DNA of 44,169 bases from Clostridium sp. (GCF_021372645.1 NZ_JAJFUC010000058.1:1-44169), one strand, 5' to 3'; numbered from the stretch's first letter, positions 12,414-22,542 are shown. Program-made: numbers and translations. The notes: a model not told the origin generated them from the letters alone.

Positions 12414-12893
12414 TTATATACCTACCTTAGCAATAAAATCGCCTATAAGTTTTCTATGCGTATCTTCATCAATTTTTTGTTCTAAAGCTTTAATTGAAAG
12501 TTCTAATGCTAAATCTACAGCTTGCTTTTTGATTTCATATTCAGCTTTTTCTTTTTCTCTTTCAATTTCTAACATAGCTCTTTCTTTTATTGAACTTGCT
12601 TCGGCCTTGGCATTGTCAATGATTTCTTCATAAACTTTATCGCCTTTTTGTTTTTGTCTTTCAGTAATCTTTTTACCTTCTTCTTTAGCAGACTGTAATA
12701 TACTTTCATTTTTAAGCAAATACATTCTAGCCTTTTCAGAATCTTCATCTGCCTTAGTTAACTTTTCATCTACATATTTTTGTCTTTCTGCAATTATTCC
12801 TTTTAGTTTATCCCAAAAAAAATATTTCATAATTAGAATTAAAACAGCAAAGTTAATCCAAGTCATTATCGTTGTTGAATATTCCATTTCCAT
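12414..12893 (-). CDS. atpF: ATP synthase b subunit (Fo)
   Basis: The peripheral stalk subunit has a single N-terminal membrane helix (about residues 8-27, ending [11 protein letters not shown]) and then a long charged coiled coil rich in Lys, Glu and Ala. It is 159 residues long, the usual size, and occurs once in the operon, so a homodimeric stalk is expected. The ribosome binding site GGGAGGAT is about 13 nt from the ATG, longer than usual, with a second AGGT closer. Confidence 0.95.
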   Translation of the reverse strand: MEMEYSTTIMTWINFAVLILIMKYFFWDKLKGIIAERQKYVDEKLTKADEDSEKARMYLLKNESILQSAKEEGKKITERQKQKGDKVYEEIIDNAKAEASSIKERAMLEIEREKEKAEYEIKKQAVDLALELSIKALEQKIDEDTHRKLIGDFIAKVGI

Positions 12894-12946
12894 ATTTTAC
12901 CTATATCCTCCCTTCGGAGTCAATAATATTAACTCATGCGAATTCA

Positions 12947-13207
<261 letters not shown>

Positions 13208-13897
13208 TTAATGTTCTGCTGTTACTTTAATGTTAATCATAGTTAACATGGCAAATACGATCATTTGAATTGTTCCATCAAACAAGTCAAAATATCCATG
13301 TACAAAAATTGGCAAGCCGAATTGAGCAAGCATTCCTATTGATCCTAGTGCATGATATACCAATTCTATTACAACTGTAGCTGCCACCATATTACCCATA
13401 AGTCGAAGTGACAAAGCTAATGGCAATATGAATCTCTCCATTATATTAATTGGTAACATTACTACAAATGGATGTGCCAACCCTTTTCCAAATCCAATAA
13501 TTCCATTTTTCTTAATAGCATTTAGATTTACAACTAAGAAAGTAACTATTGCAAATGATACTGTTACACTTATATCTCGTGTTGGTGGTTTAATACCTAT
13601 TAATCCGAGAAAATTCAGGACTAATAAATAAATCATTAGTGTTCCTATGTAAGGTAAAAATGATTCATTCTCTTCCCCCATAGTATCGACTGCGAGGTCT
13701 CTTATCGATTGATAAATTTTTTCTAAAGCTGCTTGAGTTTTATTAGGTTTTAACTTTAGATTTCTTGTTAATAGAAAAGCACCTATTCCTAAAATTAAAA
13801 TAACAATCCATTGTATTATTACGCTTGCTGTAATATTTAATGTAAAGTTACCAAATTCAAAAGAAAATATAGGCAAAATGGACTCCAATCTAAACAC
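13208..13897 (-). CDS. atpB: ATP synthase a subunit (Fo)
   Basis: This 229-residue membrane subunit forms the ion half-channels next to the c-ring. Five to six hydrophobic segments are visible. The essential arginine is in LPLALSLRLMGNMVAATVV, and the C-terminal segment FDGTIQMIVFAMLTMINIKV is the usual final helix. It overlaps the atpI stop by 8 bp, which suggests coupled translation. Confidence 0.96.
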   Translation of the reverse strand: MFRLESILPIFSFEFGNFTLNITASVIIQWIVILILGIGAFLLTRNLKLKPNKTQAALEKIYQSIRDLAVDTMGEENESFLPYIGTLMIYLLVLNFLGLIGIKPPTRDISVTVSFAIVTFLVVNLNAIKKNGIIGFGKGLAHPFVVMLPINIMERFILPLALSLRLMGNMVAATVVIELVYHALGSIGMLAQFGLPIFVHGYFDLFDGTIQMIVFAMLTMINIKVTAEH

Positions 13898-14258
13898 TTC
13901 CTTTCCTATTTTTCATGCTAAAAACTATAAGCATTATAATGTAGTGTGTAATAAATCCTATAATATAAAATATCATAAAATTCATATTTTTTACGAAAGG
14001 TAATATAGTAAGTATTATAAATCCCATCCTAAAAAAATTACTAACAATAACCAAACATTGTTTTTTACCTTTTCCTAGATATTTTGAAATAACATATCCA
14101 CTAATGAAAAAATTTATTGTTGCTACACTTATACCTACTAAATAGCTTCCTGCATTTATGAAAGTAGAAATTATCCCTATAATTAAAGTTATAAATAATC
14201 CACTTACTAAATCATATTGTACCATATGTAGAAGTAATTTATTCATCCCTTTACTCAT
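13890..14258 (-). CDS. atpI: ATP synthase protein I (AtpI-like)
   Basis: This small protein of 122 residues has four hydrophobic segments and is the first gene of the operon. AtpI proteins assist c-ring assembly in some bacteria, but sequence conservation is low and the call rests mainly on size, topology and position. ATG at 14258 is 6 nt after AAGGGGG; the ATG at 14279 is upstream of that site. Confidence 0.8.
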   Translation of the reverse strand: MSKGMNKLLLHMVQYDLVSGLFITLIIGIISTFINAGSYLVGISVATINFFISGYVISKYLGKGKKQCLVIVSNFFRMGFIILTILPFVKNMNFMIFYIIGFITHYIIMLIVFSMKNRKGSV

Positions 14259-14287
14259 ACATAACCCCCTTACCCTCAATATCAGAT

Positions 14288-14316
14288 ATTATATCTTTAT
14301 ATTTATCTTTAATAAA
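14288..14316 (-). promoter_or_regulatory. Possible promoter of the atp operon
   Basis: On the minus strand TATAAT (14288-14293) is preceded, after 17 nt, by TTTATT (14311-14316). The -10 box is perfect and lies within a palindrome AGATATAATATCT; the -35 box is weak. Confidence 0.45.
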
Positions 14317-14910
14317 ATACTATTTAAAGGTAAATTTCGCCCTTTTTTCTGTTTAAAGTTAATTTATCTCCCATATACTATAAAATATCTATCTAATATG
14401 ATGTATATCTTTAATTTCCTTTATTTATGAATATTTTTCATTGCAATTATTCAATTTTCTAAATATTTCGATACATGAATCAATTTTATTTTTCCTATGT
14501 TAACATTTTCATCTCAAAATATTACACAATATTTTAAAAATACTATTAATTTGCAGAGATATTGTTCATTCTTTAATTTTTACAATAATACATTTATTAT
14601 TATCTTTTTTTGCATTAGTGAATATATAATTTAATTCTTATTCAATATTTTTTTTTATAAGCATATAAATATTAAATAATATTCTTATTAAGCCATTATT
14701 CACACTACGTTACAAAGTATTTAAAACTCTTTAATGATATTTATTTTTTTAATCCTTCATATTTTTTGTTTTTATCAGATTCCTAAGCAAAATTTAAAGT
14801 ATACCTACGGAATATGATTGATGATGTTTCATGAACATTTTTTATTTTTCATTATGTTAATTGAAAATCATTTTCTAAATTTCTATTTTATATTTTCCTT
14901 TTTTCTAAAG
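14317..14910. other. AT-rich intergenic region between thl and atpI
   Basis: About 600 bp have no credible coding frame, no Shine-Dalgarno followed by a start, and no repeat shared with the rest of the window. I see nothing definable beyond very high A+T content. Confidence 0.6.
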
Positions 14911-14950
14911 TTTATACTTAGTTGTAAGTAAATTTACAACTAAGTATAAA
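14911..14950. repeat. Perfect 17-bp inverted repeat after the thl terminator
   Basis: TTTATACTTAGTTGTAA (14911-14927) pairs perfectly with 14934-14950, leaving a 6-nt loop. It abuts the thl terminator hairpin, so the thl transcript end holds two hairpins in a row. It may be a second terminator or an operator-like palindrome. Confidence 0.6.
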
Positions 14951-14985
14951 AGGTTACTATGATAAATTATCACAGTAACCCTTTT
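14948..14985 (-). terminator. Terminator of thl
   Basis: GGTTACT-a-TGATA pairs with TATCA-c-AGTAACC around a 3-nt loop, with a T-run (TTTTATA) on the minus-strand side. It lies about 20 bp beyond the thl stop. Confidence 0.8.
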
Positions 14986-15005
14986 CAAAGAAACATAAGC
15001 TTCTA

Positions 15006-16187
15006 TTAAACCCTTTCAACTATAAGAGCTGTTCCCATTCCCCCGCCTATGCAAAGTGTAGCTAATCCTCTTTTAGCATCTCTTTTTTCCATTTCATGAA
15101 GAAGAGTTACTAATATTCTTGCACCTGATGCTCCAACTGGGTGACCTAAAGCAAGTGCTCCACCATTTACATTTACTTTTGACATATCAAATTTTAAATC
15201 TTTAGCAACTGCTAAACTTTGAGCTGCAAAAGCTTCATTAGCTTCAATTAAGTCTAAATCTTCTACTGTTAAGTTAGCTTTTTCTAAAGCTTTCTTAGTT
15301 GCATAAAATGGTCCATATCCCATAATAGCTGGGCCCAATCCTCTTGATCCATAAGAAAGGATTTTAGCTAAAGGTTTGATTCCTAATTCTTCAGCTTTTC
15401 CTGCGCTCATAATTACAAATGCTGCTGCTCCATCATTAATACCTGATGCATTACCTGCTGTAACAGTACCATCTTTAATAAATGCTGGCTTTAATTTAGC
15501 TAAAGCTTCTACAGTTGTTCCAAATCTCGGGAATTCATCTATATCAAATACTTTTGGTTCTCCTTTTCTTTGTGGAATAACAACTGGAACTATTTCATCT
15601 TTAAATCTTCCTGATTTAATTGCTGCTTCAGCTTTTTGTTGAGATGATGCTGCGAAAGCATCTTGTTCTTCTCTAGTTAATCCCCATTCTTTAGCAATGT
15701 TTTCAGCTGTAACTCCCATATGATAGTTGTTAAATGCATCCATTAGTGAATCATTTATCATAGTGTCAATCATTTTACCATCGCCCATTCTTTGACCCCA
15801 TCTAGCAGTCTTTAATGCATATGGAGCAGCTGACATGTTTTCCATACCACCTGCAACAACAACTTCAGCATCCCCAGCTTTAATCATTTGAGCTGCTAAG
15901 CTAACTGCTCTAAGTCCTGATCCACAAACTTTGTTTATTGTCATAGCCGGAACTTCTTGTGATAACCCTGATTTAATTGTTGATTGTCTAGCGGTATTTT
16001 GTCCTAGTCCCGCTTGAATTACATTACCCATAATAACTTCTTCAACTAATTCTGGTTTAACTCCAGCTCTGTTTACTGCTTCTTTAATTACTAAAGCTCC
16101 TAAATCTACTGCTGGTACGTCTTTTAATCCTCCTCCAAAACTACCTAGTGCAGTTCTTACCGCACTTACAATAACTACATCTCTCAT
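15006..16187 (-). CDS. thl: Acetyl-CoA acetyltransferase (thiolase)
   Basis: Thiolase condenses two acetyl-CoA to acetoacetyl-CoA, the entry to butyrate and solvent formation in clostridia. The 393-residue cytoplasmic enzyme has the acyl-binding Cys in [10 protein letters not shown] (about 88), the His in [10 protein letters not shown] (about 349) and the second Cys in LCIGGGMG (about 379), so it should be active. The ATG follows a strong GGAGG. A near-consensus promoter and two Rex-like operators lie upstream, pointing to high, redox-controlled expression. No terminator is seen after the upstream gene mnaA, so some read-through is possible. Confidence 0.97.
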   Translation of the reverse strand: MRDVVIVSAVRTALGSFGGGLKDVPAVDLGALVIKEAVNRAGVKPELVEEVIMGNVIQAGLGQNTARQSTIKSGLSQEVPAMTINKVCGSGLRAVSLAAQMIKAGDAEVVVAGGMENMSAAPYALKTARWGQRMGDGKMIDTMINDSLMDAFNNYHMGVTAENIAKEWGLTREEQDAFAASSQQKAEAAIKSGRFKDEIVPVVIPQRKGEPKVFDIDEFPRFGTTVEALAKLKPAFIKDGTVTAGNASGINDGAAAFVIMSAGKAEELGIKPLAKILSYGSRGLGPAIMGYGPFYATKKALEKANLTVEDLDLIEANEAFAAQSLAVAKDLKFDMSKVNVNGGALALGHPVGASGARILVTLLHEMEKRDAKRGLATLCIGGGMGTALIVERV

Positions 16188-16231
16188 AATTCTGCCTCCT
16201 GAAATCTTATAAATTATTGTATTAAATTATT

Positions 16232-16249
16232 GTGTTAAATTATTAACAC
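16232..16249. promoter_or_regulatory. Rex-like operator O1 of thl
   Basis: GTGTTAA-ATTA-TTAACAC is a perfect inverted repeat around a 4-nt centre and matches 16 of 18 fixed or spacer positions of the Rex pattern TTGTTAAN4TTAACAA. It begins at the predicted thl transcription start, so bound Rex would block initiation when NADH/NAD is low. Confidence 0.6.
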
Positions 16250-16255
16250 AGTAAA

Positions 16256-16284
16256 ATTATACCTCCTGTGATTTCTTTTAGCAA
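16256..16284 (-). promoter_or_regulatory. Sigma-A promoter of thl
   Basis: On the minus strand TTGCTA (16279-16284), a 17-nt spacer and a perfect TATAAT (16256-16261) lie about 70 nt upstream of the thl start codon. The predicted start is near 16249. Confidence 0.85.
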
Positions 16285-16291
16285 GTAAAAA

Positions 16292-16309
16292 TTGTTAAAT
16301 TTTAAACAA
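16292..16309. promoter_or_regulatory. Rex-like operator O2 upstream of thl
   Basis: TTGTTAA-ATTT-TAAACAA departs from TTGTTAAN4TTAACAA at one position only. It lies just upstream of the -35 box (about -43 to -60) and before the mnaA stop codon. Together with O1 it brackets the promoter, 60 bp apart centre to centre. Confidence 0.5.
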
Positions 16310-16312
16310 ACT

Positions 16313-17461
16313 CTATATTTTAAATTCTTCTACTTCCCTTGAACTCAAATTAAAATACATTAGTATTGCATCTGCTATTCTTTTAGATGCAATTCCATCA
16401 CCGTATGGATTAATTGATTTGCTCATCTTAAAATAAGACTCTGGATTTCTTAATAATTCATTTGCTTCCTTAACAATCTGTTTCACATCAGTTCCAACTA
16501 ACTTTACAGTTCCAGCCTCAACAGCTTCTGGTCTTTCTGTCACATCTCTTAATACTAATACAGGTTTTCCCAAATGAGGTGCCTCCTCTTGTAGACCTCC
16601 TGAATCTGTCATTACCATAAATGATTTATTCATTAGGTTATGAGTTTCTTTAGTATCTAAAGGAGATAATAAATGAATTCTATCTTTTCCATCAAGTCTT
16701 TCAAATACTACTTCCTTAACCACAGGATTTAAATGAACTAAATATACTAATTCTACATCACTATTTTCTTCAACTATCTTATTTAATGCAATGCAAATAT
16801 TTTCAATTCCTTTGCCCCAATTTTCTCTTCTGTGAGCAGTAATCATTATTACTTTTTTGTTAAAATCTATATTGTTTAATTCATCATTTTCAAAAATATA
16901 ATCTTCTTCAACAGTATGTTTCATGGCATCAATTACAGTATTTCCTGTAATATAAATTTCACTCTCTTTTACACCTTCTTTTAACAAATTTTCTTTTGAA
17001 CCTTTAGTTGGTGCAAAGTGTAAGTCCGCTAAACTACCTGTTAATTTTCTATTCATTTCTTCTGGAAAAGGAAAATACTTATTAAAAGTTCTAAGACCTG
17101 CTTCTACATGACCAACTTTAATTTGTTGATAAAATGCAGCTAATGAACCAGCAAATGTAGTTGTTGTATCTCCATGTACCAATATCATATCTGGTTTTTC
17201 CTCTTTAAATACTTCTTCTAATCCCTCTAAAACCTTATTTGTAATACCTGTTAGGGTTTGCTTTGTTTCCATTATGTTTAAATCAAAATCTGGCTTAATA
17301 TCAAATAGTTCTAAAACTTGATCTAACATTTCTCTATGTTGAGCTGTTACACAAACTTTTGATTCAATTTCTTCTCTTTTTTCCAATTCCTTTATTAAAG
17401 GTGCCATTTTTATAGCTTCTGGTCTAGTTCCAAAAATAGTAATAATTTTCTTTTTACTCAA
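16313..17461 (-). CDS. mnaA: UDP-N-acetylglucosamine 2-epimerase (non-hydrolysing)
   Basis: The enzyme interconverts UDP-GlcNAc and UDP-ManNAc, supplying ManNAc for wall polymers. The 382-residue protein has the N-terminal IFGTRPEAIKMAPLI, VHGDTTTTFAGSLAAF, AHRREN (about 211-216) and the C-terminal DSGGLQEEAPHLGKPVLVLRD block, all typical of the WecB/MnaA family. B. subtilis has mnaA between upp and atpI, as here. The start codon follows an AGGAGG. Confidence 0.95.
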   Translation of the reverse strand: MSKKKIITIFGTRPEAIKMAPLIKELEKREEIESKVCVTAQHREMLDQVLELFDIKPDFDLNIMETKQTLTGITNKVLEGLEEVFKEEKPDMILVHGDTTTTFAGSLAAFYQQIKVGHVEAGLRTFNKYFPFPEEMNRKLTGSLADLHFAPTKGSKENLLKEGVKESEIYITGNTVIDAMKHTVEEDYIFENDELNNIDFNKKVIMITAHRRENWGKGIENICIALNKIVEENSDVELVYLVHLNPVVKEVVFERLDGKDRIHLLSPLDTKETHNLMNKSFMVMTDSGGLQEEAPHLGKPVLVLRDVTERPEAVEAGTVKLVGTDVKQIVKEANELLRNPESYFKMSKSINPYGDGIASKRIADAILMYFNLSSREVEEFKI

Positions 17462-17608
17462 TTTACTTCCTCCTAATCTAAGCTATTATAGATTTTTATC
17501 ACCTTATTTATATGCACGTCATTAAATACATTCTTAACACAAATTTTAAATTCTACAAATAAAACAACTTTCATATGCTATTGGATAATAAGCAACTTCT
17601 ATTAATAT

Positions 17609-18103
17609 TTAATAGCCTGCATCCTTAACAATTTTTAGAGAATCATCTTCTTCTATCCATGAATCCACACTCATTTCCCTATATTCATCCTTTGAATCTC
17701 TTATAATTACATGAGAAATACCTGAATTAATGATTAATCTCTTGCACATTGAACAAGAATTAGCATCTCTAACATATTCTTTTGTCTTTGCATCTTTTCC
17801 AACTAAGTATAATGTAGCCCCAATCATGTCTTTTCTTGACGCACTTATTATTGCATTGGCTTCACTATGAACACTTCTACAAAGTTCATAATGTGTTCCT
17901 CTTGGAACTTGAAGTTTTTCTCTTATGCAACTATTTAAATCTATACAATTTTTCCTGCCTCGAGGTGCTCCTGTATATCCAGTAGAAATTATTTCATCAT
18001 TTTTAACTATTATTGAACCATAGTTTCGCCTTAAACAAGTTCCTCTTTCTAAAACTGTTTCTGCAATATCTAAATAATAGTTTTGTTTATCACGTCTATT
18101 CAT
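17609..18103 (-). CDS. dCMP deaminase (ComEB-type cytidine/deoxycytidylate deaminase)
   Basis: This zinc-dependent deaminase probably converts dCMP to dUMP for thymidylate synthesis. The catalytic motif HSEANAI (His ligand and proton-shuttle Glu) and the SCSMCKRLI Cys pair supply the zinc site. An insert before the motif holds further Cys residues (NCIDLNSCIREK), usual in ComEB/dCMP deaminases. The start is ATG 18103 or, less well spaced, ATG 18109, behind GGGGGA. It lies between upp and mnaA with no clear terminator. Confidence 0.88.
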   Translation of the reverse strand: MNRRDKQNYYLDIAETVLERGTCLRRNYGSIIVKNDEIISTGYTGAPRGRKNCIDLNSCIREKLQVPRGTHYELCRSVHSEANAIISASRKDMIGATLYLVGKDAKTKEYVRDANSCSMCKRLIINSGISHVIIRDSKDEYREMSVDSWIEEDDSLKIVKDAGY

Positions 18104-18244
18104 TTTCATATTCCCCCAAATCAACTTATTTTTGGGCTAGGCACATGAACAAAAACACCAATCAAAGATATGCCTCATCCAGATAAACATAAATATATAT
18201 ATATATTTATATTTATTTATCCGAATGTTCCTTAAAGCATTACT

Positions 18245-18874
18245 TTACTTAGTTCCAAATAACCTATCTCCAGCATCACCAAGACCTGGTACTATGTATC
18301 CATGTTCATTTAATTTTTCATCTATCGCAGCTAGATAAATATCAACATCATCATGAACTTTTTGAACAGCTTCTATTCCTTCTGGTGCTCCCACTAAACA
18401 CATTAGTTTTAAACTTTTAGCACCTCTGTTTTTTAACATAGTTAATGCATCTATTGATGATCCACCTGTGGCAAGCATCGGATCAACTACTATTATGTCT
18501 CTTTCTGCAATATCTTGTGGTAATTTACAAAAGTATTCTACTGGTTGAAGTGTTTTTTCATCTCTATATAACCCTATATGTCCAACCTTAGCTGCAGGAA
18601 TTAAATTAAGTACTCCATCAACCATTCCAAGACCTGCTCTTAAAATTGGAACTACTGCCATCTTTTTACCTGCAAGCATCTTACATTTTGTTACAGCTAC
18701 TGGTGTCTTTACTTCCACTTCTTCCATGTTTAAATTTCTTGTTACTTCATAAGCCATTAACATAGAAACTTCTTCAACTAATTTTCTAAAGTCTTTTGAA
18801 CCCGTTTCTTCATTTCTTAAAAATGCCAACTTATGTAATATTAGTGGATGACTTATTTCTATAACTTTACTCAT
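18245..18874 (-). CDS. upp: Uracil phosphoribosyltransferase
   Basis: This pyrimidine-salvage enzyme makes UMP from uracil and PRPP. The PRPP-binding loop [14 protein letters not shown] (about 130-143) and the uracil-binding C-terminal block [17 protein letters not shown] are intact. The chosen ATG gives 209 residues, the standard length, and follows GGAGGA; the longer frame starting at 18895 includes the ribosome binding site. Confidence 0.97.
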   Translation of the reverse strand: MSKVIEISHPLILHKLAFLRNEETGSKDFRKLVEEVSMLMAYEVTRNLNMEEVEVKTPVAVTKCKMLAGKKMAVVPILRAGLGMVDGVLNLIPAAKVGHIGLYRDEKTLQPVEYFCKLPQDIAERDIIVVDPMLATGGSSIDALTMLKNRGAKSLKLMCLVGAPEGIEAVQKVHDDVDIYLAAIDEKLNEHGYIVPGLGDAGDRLFGTK

Positions 18875-18937
18875 TCTTATTCCTCCAAATTTCACTTTTC
18901 ATATTTATAGCTCTATATAATTCCTTATAATTAAGAT

Positions 18938-19387
18938 TTATTTACTATACTTCTTTTCAATTTCTGAAATCTTATCTATTCTATTTTGATGTCTATCGCC
19001 TTCAAATTTTGATGTTATAAAAGTTTTTACTATATCTAAAGCAAGACCTGCCCCAACAACTCTTTGCCCCATAGTTAATATGTTTGCATTATTATGTTCT
19101 CTAGTTGCATGTGCACTAAAAGTGTCTGAACATAGCGCTGCTCTAATTCCCGGAACCTTATTAGCTGCAATACCAATTCCTATTCCAGTACCACAAATTA
19201 ATATTCCAAGCTCATATTCTTTTGCTACAACAGCTTCTGCCACAGGTAGCGCAACATCAGGATAATCGCAAGAACTAGTTGAATATGTACCAAAATCTTT
19301 TACTTCGTGCTTTTCATCCTCTAAAAATTTAATAATTTCATTTTTCAATTCAAATCCACCATGATCGCATCCAATTGCAATTTTCAT
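18938..19387 (-). CDS. rpiB: Ribose-5-phosphate isomerase B
   Basis: It interconverts ribose 5-phosphate and ribulose 5-phosphate, linking the pentose pathway to PRPP supply for the next gene, upp. The 149-residue protein has the N-terminal GCDHGGFELK, the active-site cysteine in LICGTGIGIGIAANK and the ARxHNNANILTMGQR region seen as THREHNNANILTMGQR. It lies between the Sua5-type gene and upp, as in Bacillus. Confidence 0.95.
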   Translation of the reverse strand: MKIAIGCDHGGFELKNEIIKFLEDEKHEVKDFGTYSTSSCDYPDVALPVAEAVVAKEYELGILICGTGIGIGIAANKVPGIRAALCSDTFSAHATREHNNANILTMGQRVVGAGLALDIVKTFITSKFEGDRHQNRIDKISEIEKKYSK

Positions 19388-19408
19388 AATTAAATCATCC
19401 TTTCTTTA

Positions 19409-20458
19409 TTATACCTCTATAATATCAAACCCAGCAGCCTTATTTAATCTATTCATAATAGCCACTCCTACACCCTCTTCTTCATACCCTTCTGCTAAAA
19501 TTAAATCAACTCCTAAATCATCGCATTTTCTTAAAGCTTCAAATAAACTTTTAGCAACAGTTGATAAATCTACTATACTTCCTAAAACTATACTTATCCC
19601 CTCTGTATATTCCTTAACATTTTCTTCAACAGTGAGGATACATACTTTTTTACCTTTTTCTATATTATAATGTACTATTTCTCTTACTTTTTCAACAGTT
19701 TTTTTTCTTTCTCCAGAAATTATTGTGACCTTGGCATTAGGTGCATAATGTTTATATTTCATTCCCGGAGCTTTAGGCTTTAGATTTTCTCTTGGTTTTT
19801 CCATTATAGCTTTATCTATCCCAATTCTTGAATCCACTTCTCTAAGCATCTCTAATGTAATACCACCTGGGCGTAAAACTATTGGCGGAACTACAGTACA
19901 GTCAACTATTGTGGATTCTACTCCTATGTCACTTTGTGCTCCTCCTAAAATGCAATCAACCTTTCCATCTAAATCTTCCATACACCTTTGAAAATCTGTA
20001 GGACTAGGTCTTCCACTTATATTAGCAGAAGGTGCTGCAATAGTTGTGTTTGATAATTCAATGAGTTTTCTTGCTATTTTATTATTAGGCATTCTAATTC
20101 CAATTGAATCCAAATTAGCACTAGTTACATCTGGTATTATATCCTTTTTTCTCAAAATTATTGTAAGCGGCCCTGGCCAAAACTTGTCTATAAGCTTATT
20201 TGCCACTTCAGGGATTTCTTTTACATATGCTTCTATGTTTTTTGATGAAACATGAATAATTAATGGATTATCTTGAGGTCTCCCTTTTGCTTTGAATATT
20301 TTCTCTACTGCTTTTGCATTAAGTGCATCAGCACCTAGTCCATAAACTGTTTCTGTTGGAAAAGCTACTGTCCCACCATTTTTAATGAATTCAGCTGCTT
20401 CTTTTATCTTTTCTTCATCTTCTTTGATACTTTTAATTATACTAAGCTTAGTTTTCAA
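19409..20458 (-). CDS. L-threonylcarbamoyladenylate synthase (Sua5/TsaC family, two-domain)
   Basis: The enzyme makes threonylcarbamoyl-AMP from threonine, bicarbonate and ATP, the first step of the t6A modification of ANN-decoding tRNAs. The YrdC domain (about 15-200) has GGTVAFPTETVYGLGADA, KGRPQDNPLIIH and SANISGRPSPTD. The extra C-terminal Sua5 domain (about 230-349) shows it is the long form, equivalent to B. subtilis YwlC. TTG at 20458, 7 nt after AAGGAGGT, is the best start; ATG 20482 would place the ribosome binding site within the gene. Confidence 0.93.
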   Translation of the reverse strand: MKTKLSIIKSIKEDEEKIKEAAEFIKNGGTVAFPTETVYGLGADALNAKAVEKIFKAKGRPQDNPLIIHVSSKNIEAYVKEIPEVANKLIDKFWPGPLTIILRKKDIIPDVTSANLDSIGIRMPNNKIARKLIELSNTTIAAPSANISGRPSPTDFQRCMEDLDGKVDCILGGAQSDIGVESTIVDCTVVPPIVLRPGGITLEMLREVDSRIGIDKAIMEKPRENLKPKAPGMKYKHYAPNAKVTIISGERKKTVEKVREIVHYNIEKGKKVCILTVEENVKEYTEGISIVLGSIVDLSTVAKSLFEALRKCDDLGVDLILAEGYEEEGVGVAIMNRLNKAAGFDIIEV

Positions 20459-20514
20459 ACATTTTACCTCCTTTCTTAGCATATTTAACTAGTTATTTTC
20501 TTTCAGATGCCTTA

Positions 20515-21102
20515 CTAAACTATAAGCTGTCCTCTTGATATCTTTATATTTTGTATGCTTTCATCAGTATAAATAGATTTAACACAATTTTTATATATTG
20601 AGTCTAGCAATAAATATTTTTTTAGCCCCCCTCTTTTGACTATTTGAAAATAATAATCTCTTTTAGGGTTTTGTTGTTTAATATCATTATATTTCTCAAT
20701 AATTTGTGGATATCTCTTTAAAAAGTTTTTATCTATTGGTCTTAATCCTTTATTTTTAAAAATTACACTTGTTATTAAAACTATTTCTAAATCATACTCT
20801 GATTTATTAGTATGTACTAAGGCAACTTTATCGCAAATAATCAAATGTTCCTTAACAAAAATACCTGCTTTGAACATTAATCTATTGTTTGAGCACCTAT
20901 ATTCTACCCTATATGAATTCATTTTAGTTATAATAGCTATTACTATTAAGAAATCAATAAAAATCACATAACTTATATAAAATATTGTGGTTAACCCAGT
21001 TATTATTAATACTATAGGAAGAATAATTAAAATAACACCCATAGTAATTAAGAATATTTTAAAATGTGATTTTTCTTTTTTTATAGCCATATATATATCC
21101 AT
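20515..21102 (-). CDS. Uncharacterised membrane protein with two N-terminal helices
   Basis: I do not recognise a named family. The 195-residue product has a short basic start, then two membrane segments separated by a tight turn (about 17-62), followed by a cytoplasm-sized domain rich in beta-prone segments and Lys (about 65-195). This layout resembles small bacterial PH-like membrane proteins, but that is a guess. ATG 21102 is placed behind GGGGGA; the longer frame from 21120 is not supported. It is likely co-transcribed with the downstream threonylcarbamoyl-AMP synthase gene. Confidence 0.7.
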   Translation of the reverse strand: MDIYMAIKKEKSHFKIFLITMGVILIILPIVLIITGLTTIFYISYVIFIDFLIVIAIITKMNSYRVEYRCSNNRLMFKAGIFVKEHLIICDKVALVHTNKSEYDLEIVLITSVIFKNKGLRPIDKNFLKRYPQIIEKYNDIKQQNPKRDYYFQIVKRGGLKKYLLLDSIYKNCVKSIYTDESIQNIKISRGQLIV

Positions 21103-21121
21103 ATTCAATCCCCCAATCACT

Positions 21122-21276
21122 TTTAATGCATATGGAAGAAAATATCGAGCGAAAGATTACATGTATATTTTGCGAAATAGTAATGCAATATGGTTATCTA
21201 TTAGGTGAGCATGCCAACATAATATGCCACAAAATAAACTAGCATATTGACTTACTATTTTCTTGAATATGCCTAA
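21122..21276 (-). repeat. Dispersed inverted-repeat element, copy 2
   Basis: Read on the minus strand it begins AGGCATATTCAAGAAAATAG, continues through ATATGCTAGTTTATTTTG and CACCTAATAG, and ends near CATATGCATTAAAA. This is the same order of blocks as the copy at 31226-31386. It fills the gap between prfA and the membrane-protein gene. Confidence 0.65.
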
Positions 21277-21318
21277 AGCCCTACATATTTAATGCAAGGC
21301 TTTCTTGAGTAATTATTA

Positions 21319-22401
21319 TTACATTTGTGTATTTCCCATAAGTTTCATTTTTTCAGCTTGATCTGCTGTAATAAGTGAATTTATCATTTCATCAAGATCC
21401 CCACTTAAAAATGTGTCTAACTTATATAAAGTTAGTCCTATTCTATGGTCAGTAACTCTTCCTTGTGGATAATTATATGTTCTAATTCTTTCACTTCTAT
21501 CTCCAGTTCCAACTTGACTTTTTCTATCCTCAGCTATTCCATCTGCTCTTTCTTTTTCTGCTGCTTCATAAAGTCTTGATCTTAAAACTTTCATAGCCTT
21601 TTCTTTATTTTTTAATTGTGATTTTTCATCTTGACATGAAACTACAAGTCCTGTAGGTAAATGCGTAATTCTAACAGCAGAGTCTGTAGTATTAACGCAT
21701 TGTCCGCCATTTCCTGAAGCTCTAAACACATCTATTCTAACATCCTTATCTGCAATTTCTATTTCAACATCGTCAACTTCTGCAAGTACTGCAACTGTAG
21801 TTGTTGATGTATGAATTCTTCCGCTTGATTCAGTATCTGGTACTCTTTGTACTCTGTGAACTCCACTTTCATACTTTAATTTCGAATAAGCTCCATTACC
21901 TTTAATCATGAATACAACTTCTTTAAATCCACCAAGATCTGTTTCATTTAAACTCATAATTTCTGTAGACCATCTTTGAGTTTCTGCATATCTTGTATAC
22001 ATTCTAAATAAGTTGTATGCAAATAGTGCTGCTTCTTCACCACCTGCACCTCCTCTTATTTCAACAAATACATTCTTATCATCATTAGGATCTTTTGGTA
22101 ACAGTAAAATTTGTATTTGATTTTCCAATTCAGCTTCTCTATTTGTAAGATCAGTTATTTCTTCACTTAACATTTCTCTCATTTCTTTGTCGCTTTCGCT
22201 ACTTAACATTTCCTTATTAGCCTTTAAATCTTCAGTTACTTTCTTATACTCTCTATAGCAATTCACTATAATTTCTAAATCTGAATGTTCCTTACAAAGT
22301 TTTCTCCATTCATTTTGATTTTGCATAATTGATGGATCACTTATTTTAACTGATAATTCATCATACTTATTTTCTATAAATTCTAATCTATCTAATAACA
22401 T
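21319..22401 (-). CDS. prfA: Peptide chain release factor 1
   Basis: RF1 recognises UAA and UAG and triggers peptide release. The 360-residue protein has the GGQ motif in [17 protein letters not shown] (about 233-235) whose Gln is the PrmC target, and the codon-recognition region [14 protein letters not shown] with a PxT-type tripeptide (PDT). The N-terminal domain is helical and of normal size. The gene for its likely methyltransferase is immediately upstream on the same strand. Confidence 0.97.
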   Translation of the reverse strand: MLLDRLEFIENKYDELSVKISDPSIMQNQNEWRKLCKEHSDLEIIVNCYREYKKVTEDLKANKEMLSSESDKEMREMLSEEITDLTNREAELENQIQILLLPKDPNDDKNVFVEIRGGAGGEEAALFAYNLFRMYTRYAETQRWSTEIMSLNETDLGGFKEVVFMIKGNGAYSKLKYESGVHRVQRVPDTESSGRIHTSTTTVAVLAEVDDVEIEIADKDVRIDVFRASGNGGQCVNTTDSAVRITHLPTGLVVSCQDEKSQLKNKEKAMKVLRSRLYEAAEKERADGIAEDRKSQVGTGDRSERIRTYNYPQGRVTDHRIGLTLYKLDTFLSGDLDEMINSLITADQAEKMKLMGNTQM

Positions 22402-22542
22402 TTAATCACTCCGTACTTCATTTTTCACATTTCTACATTATATCACATTTTAAATACTTAACCAACTACACTTACCTATTAAAAGTAATTGAAATTAATT
22501 CCAAATCAATTAAACATCTAACTCTTAATCAAATCTCAGTAT

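Noticed and set aside
18124-18244. Further degraded copy of the dispersed inverted repeat between the dCMP deaminase gene and upp
   Set aside because: Only AGGCACATGAACAAAAACA-like words match; the inner blocks are absent, so similarity may be chance.
21275-21303. Terminator after prfA (AAAGCC...GGCTTT)
   Set aside because: It has only six base pairs with a 17-nt loop and no T-run on the minus strand.
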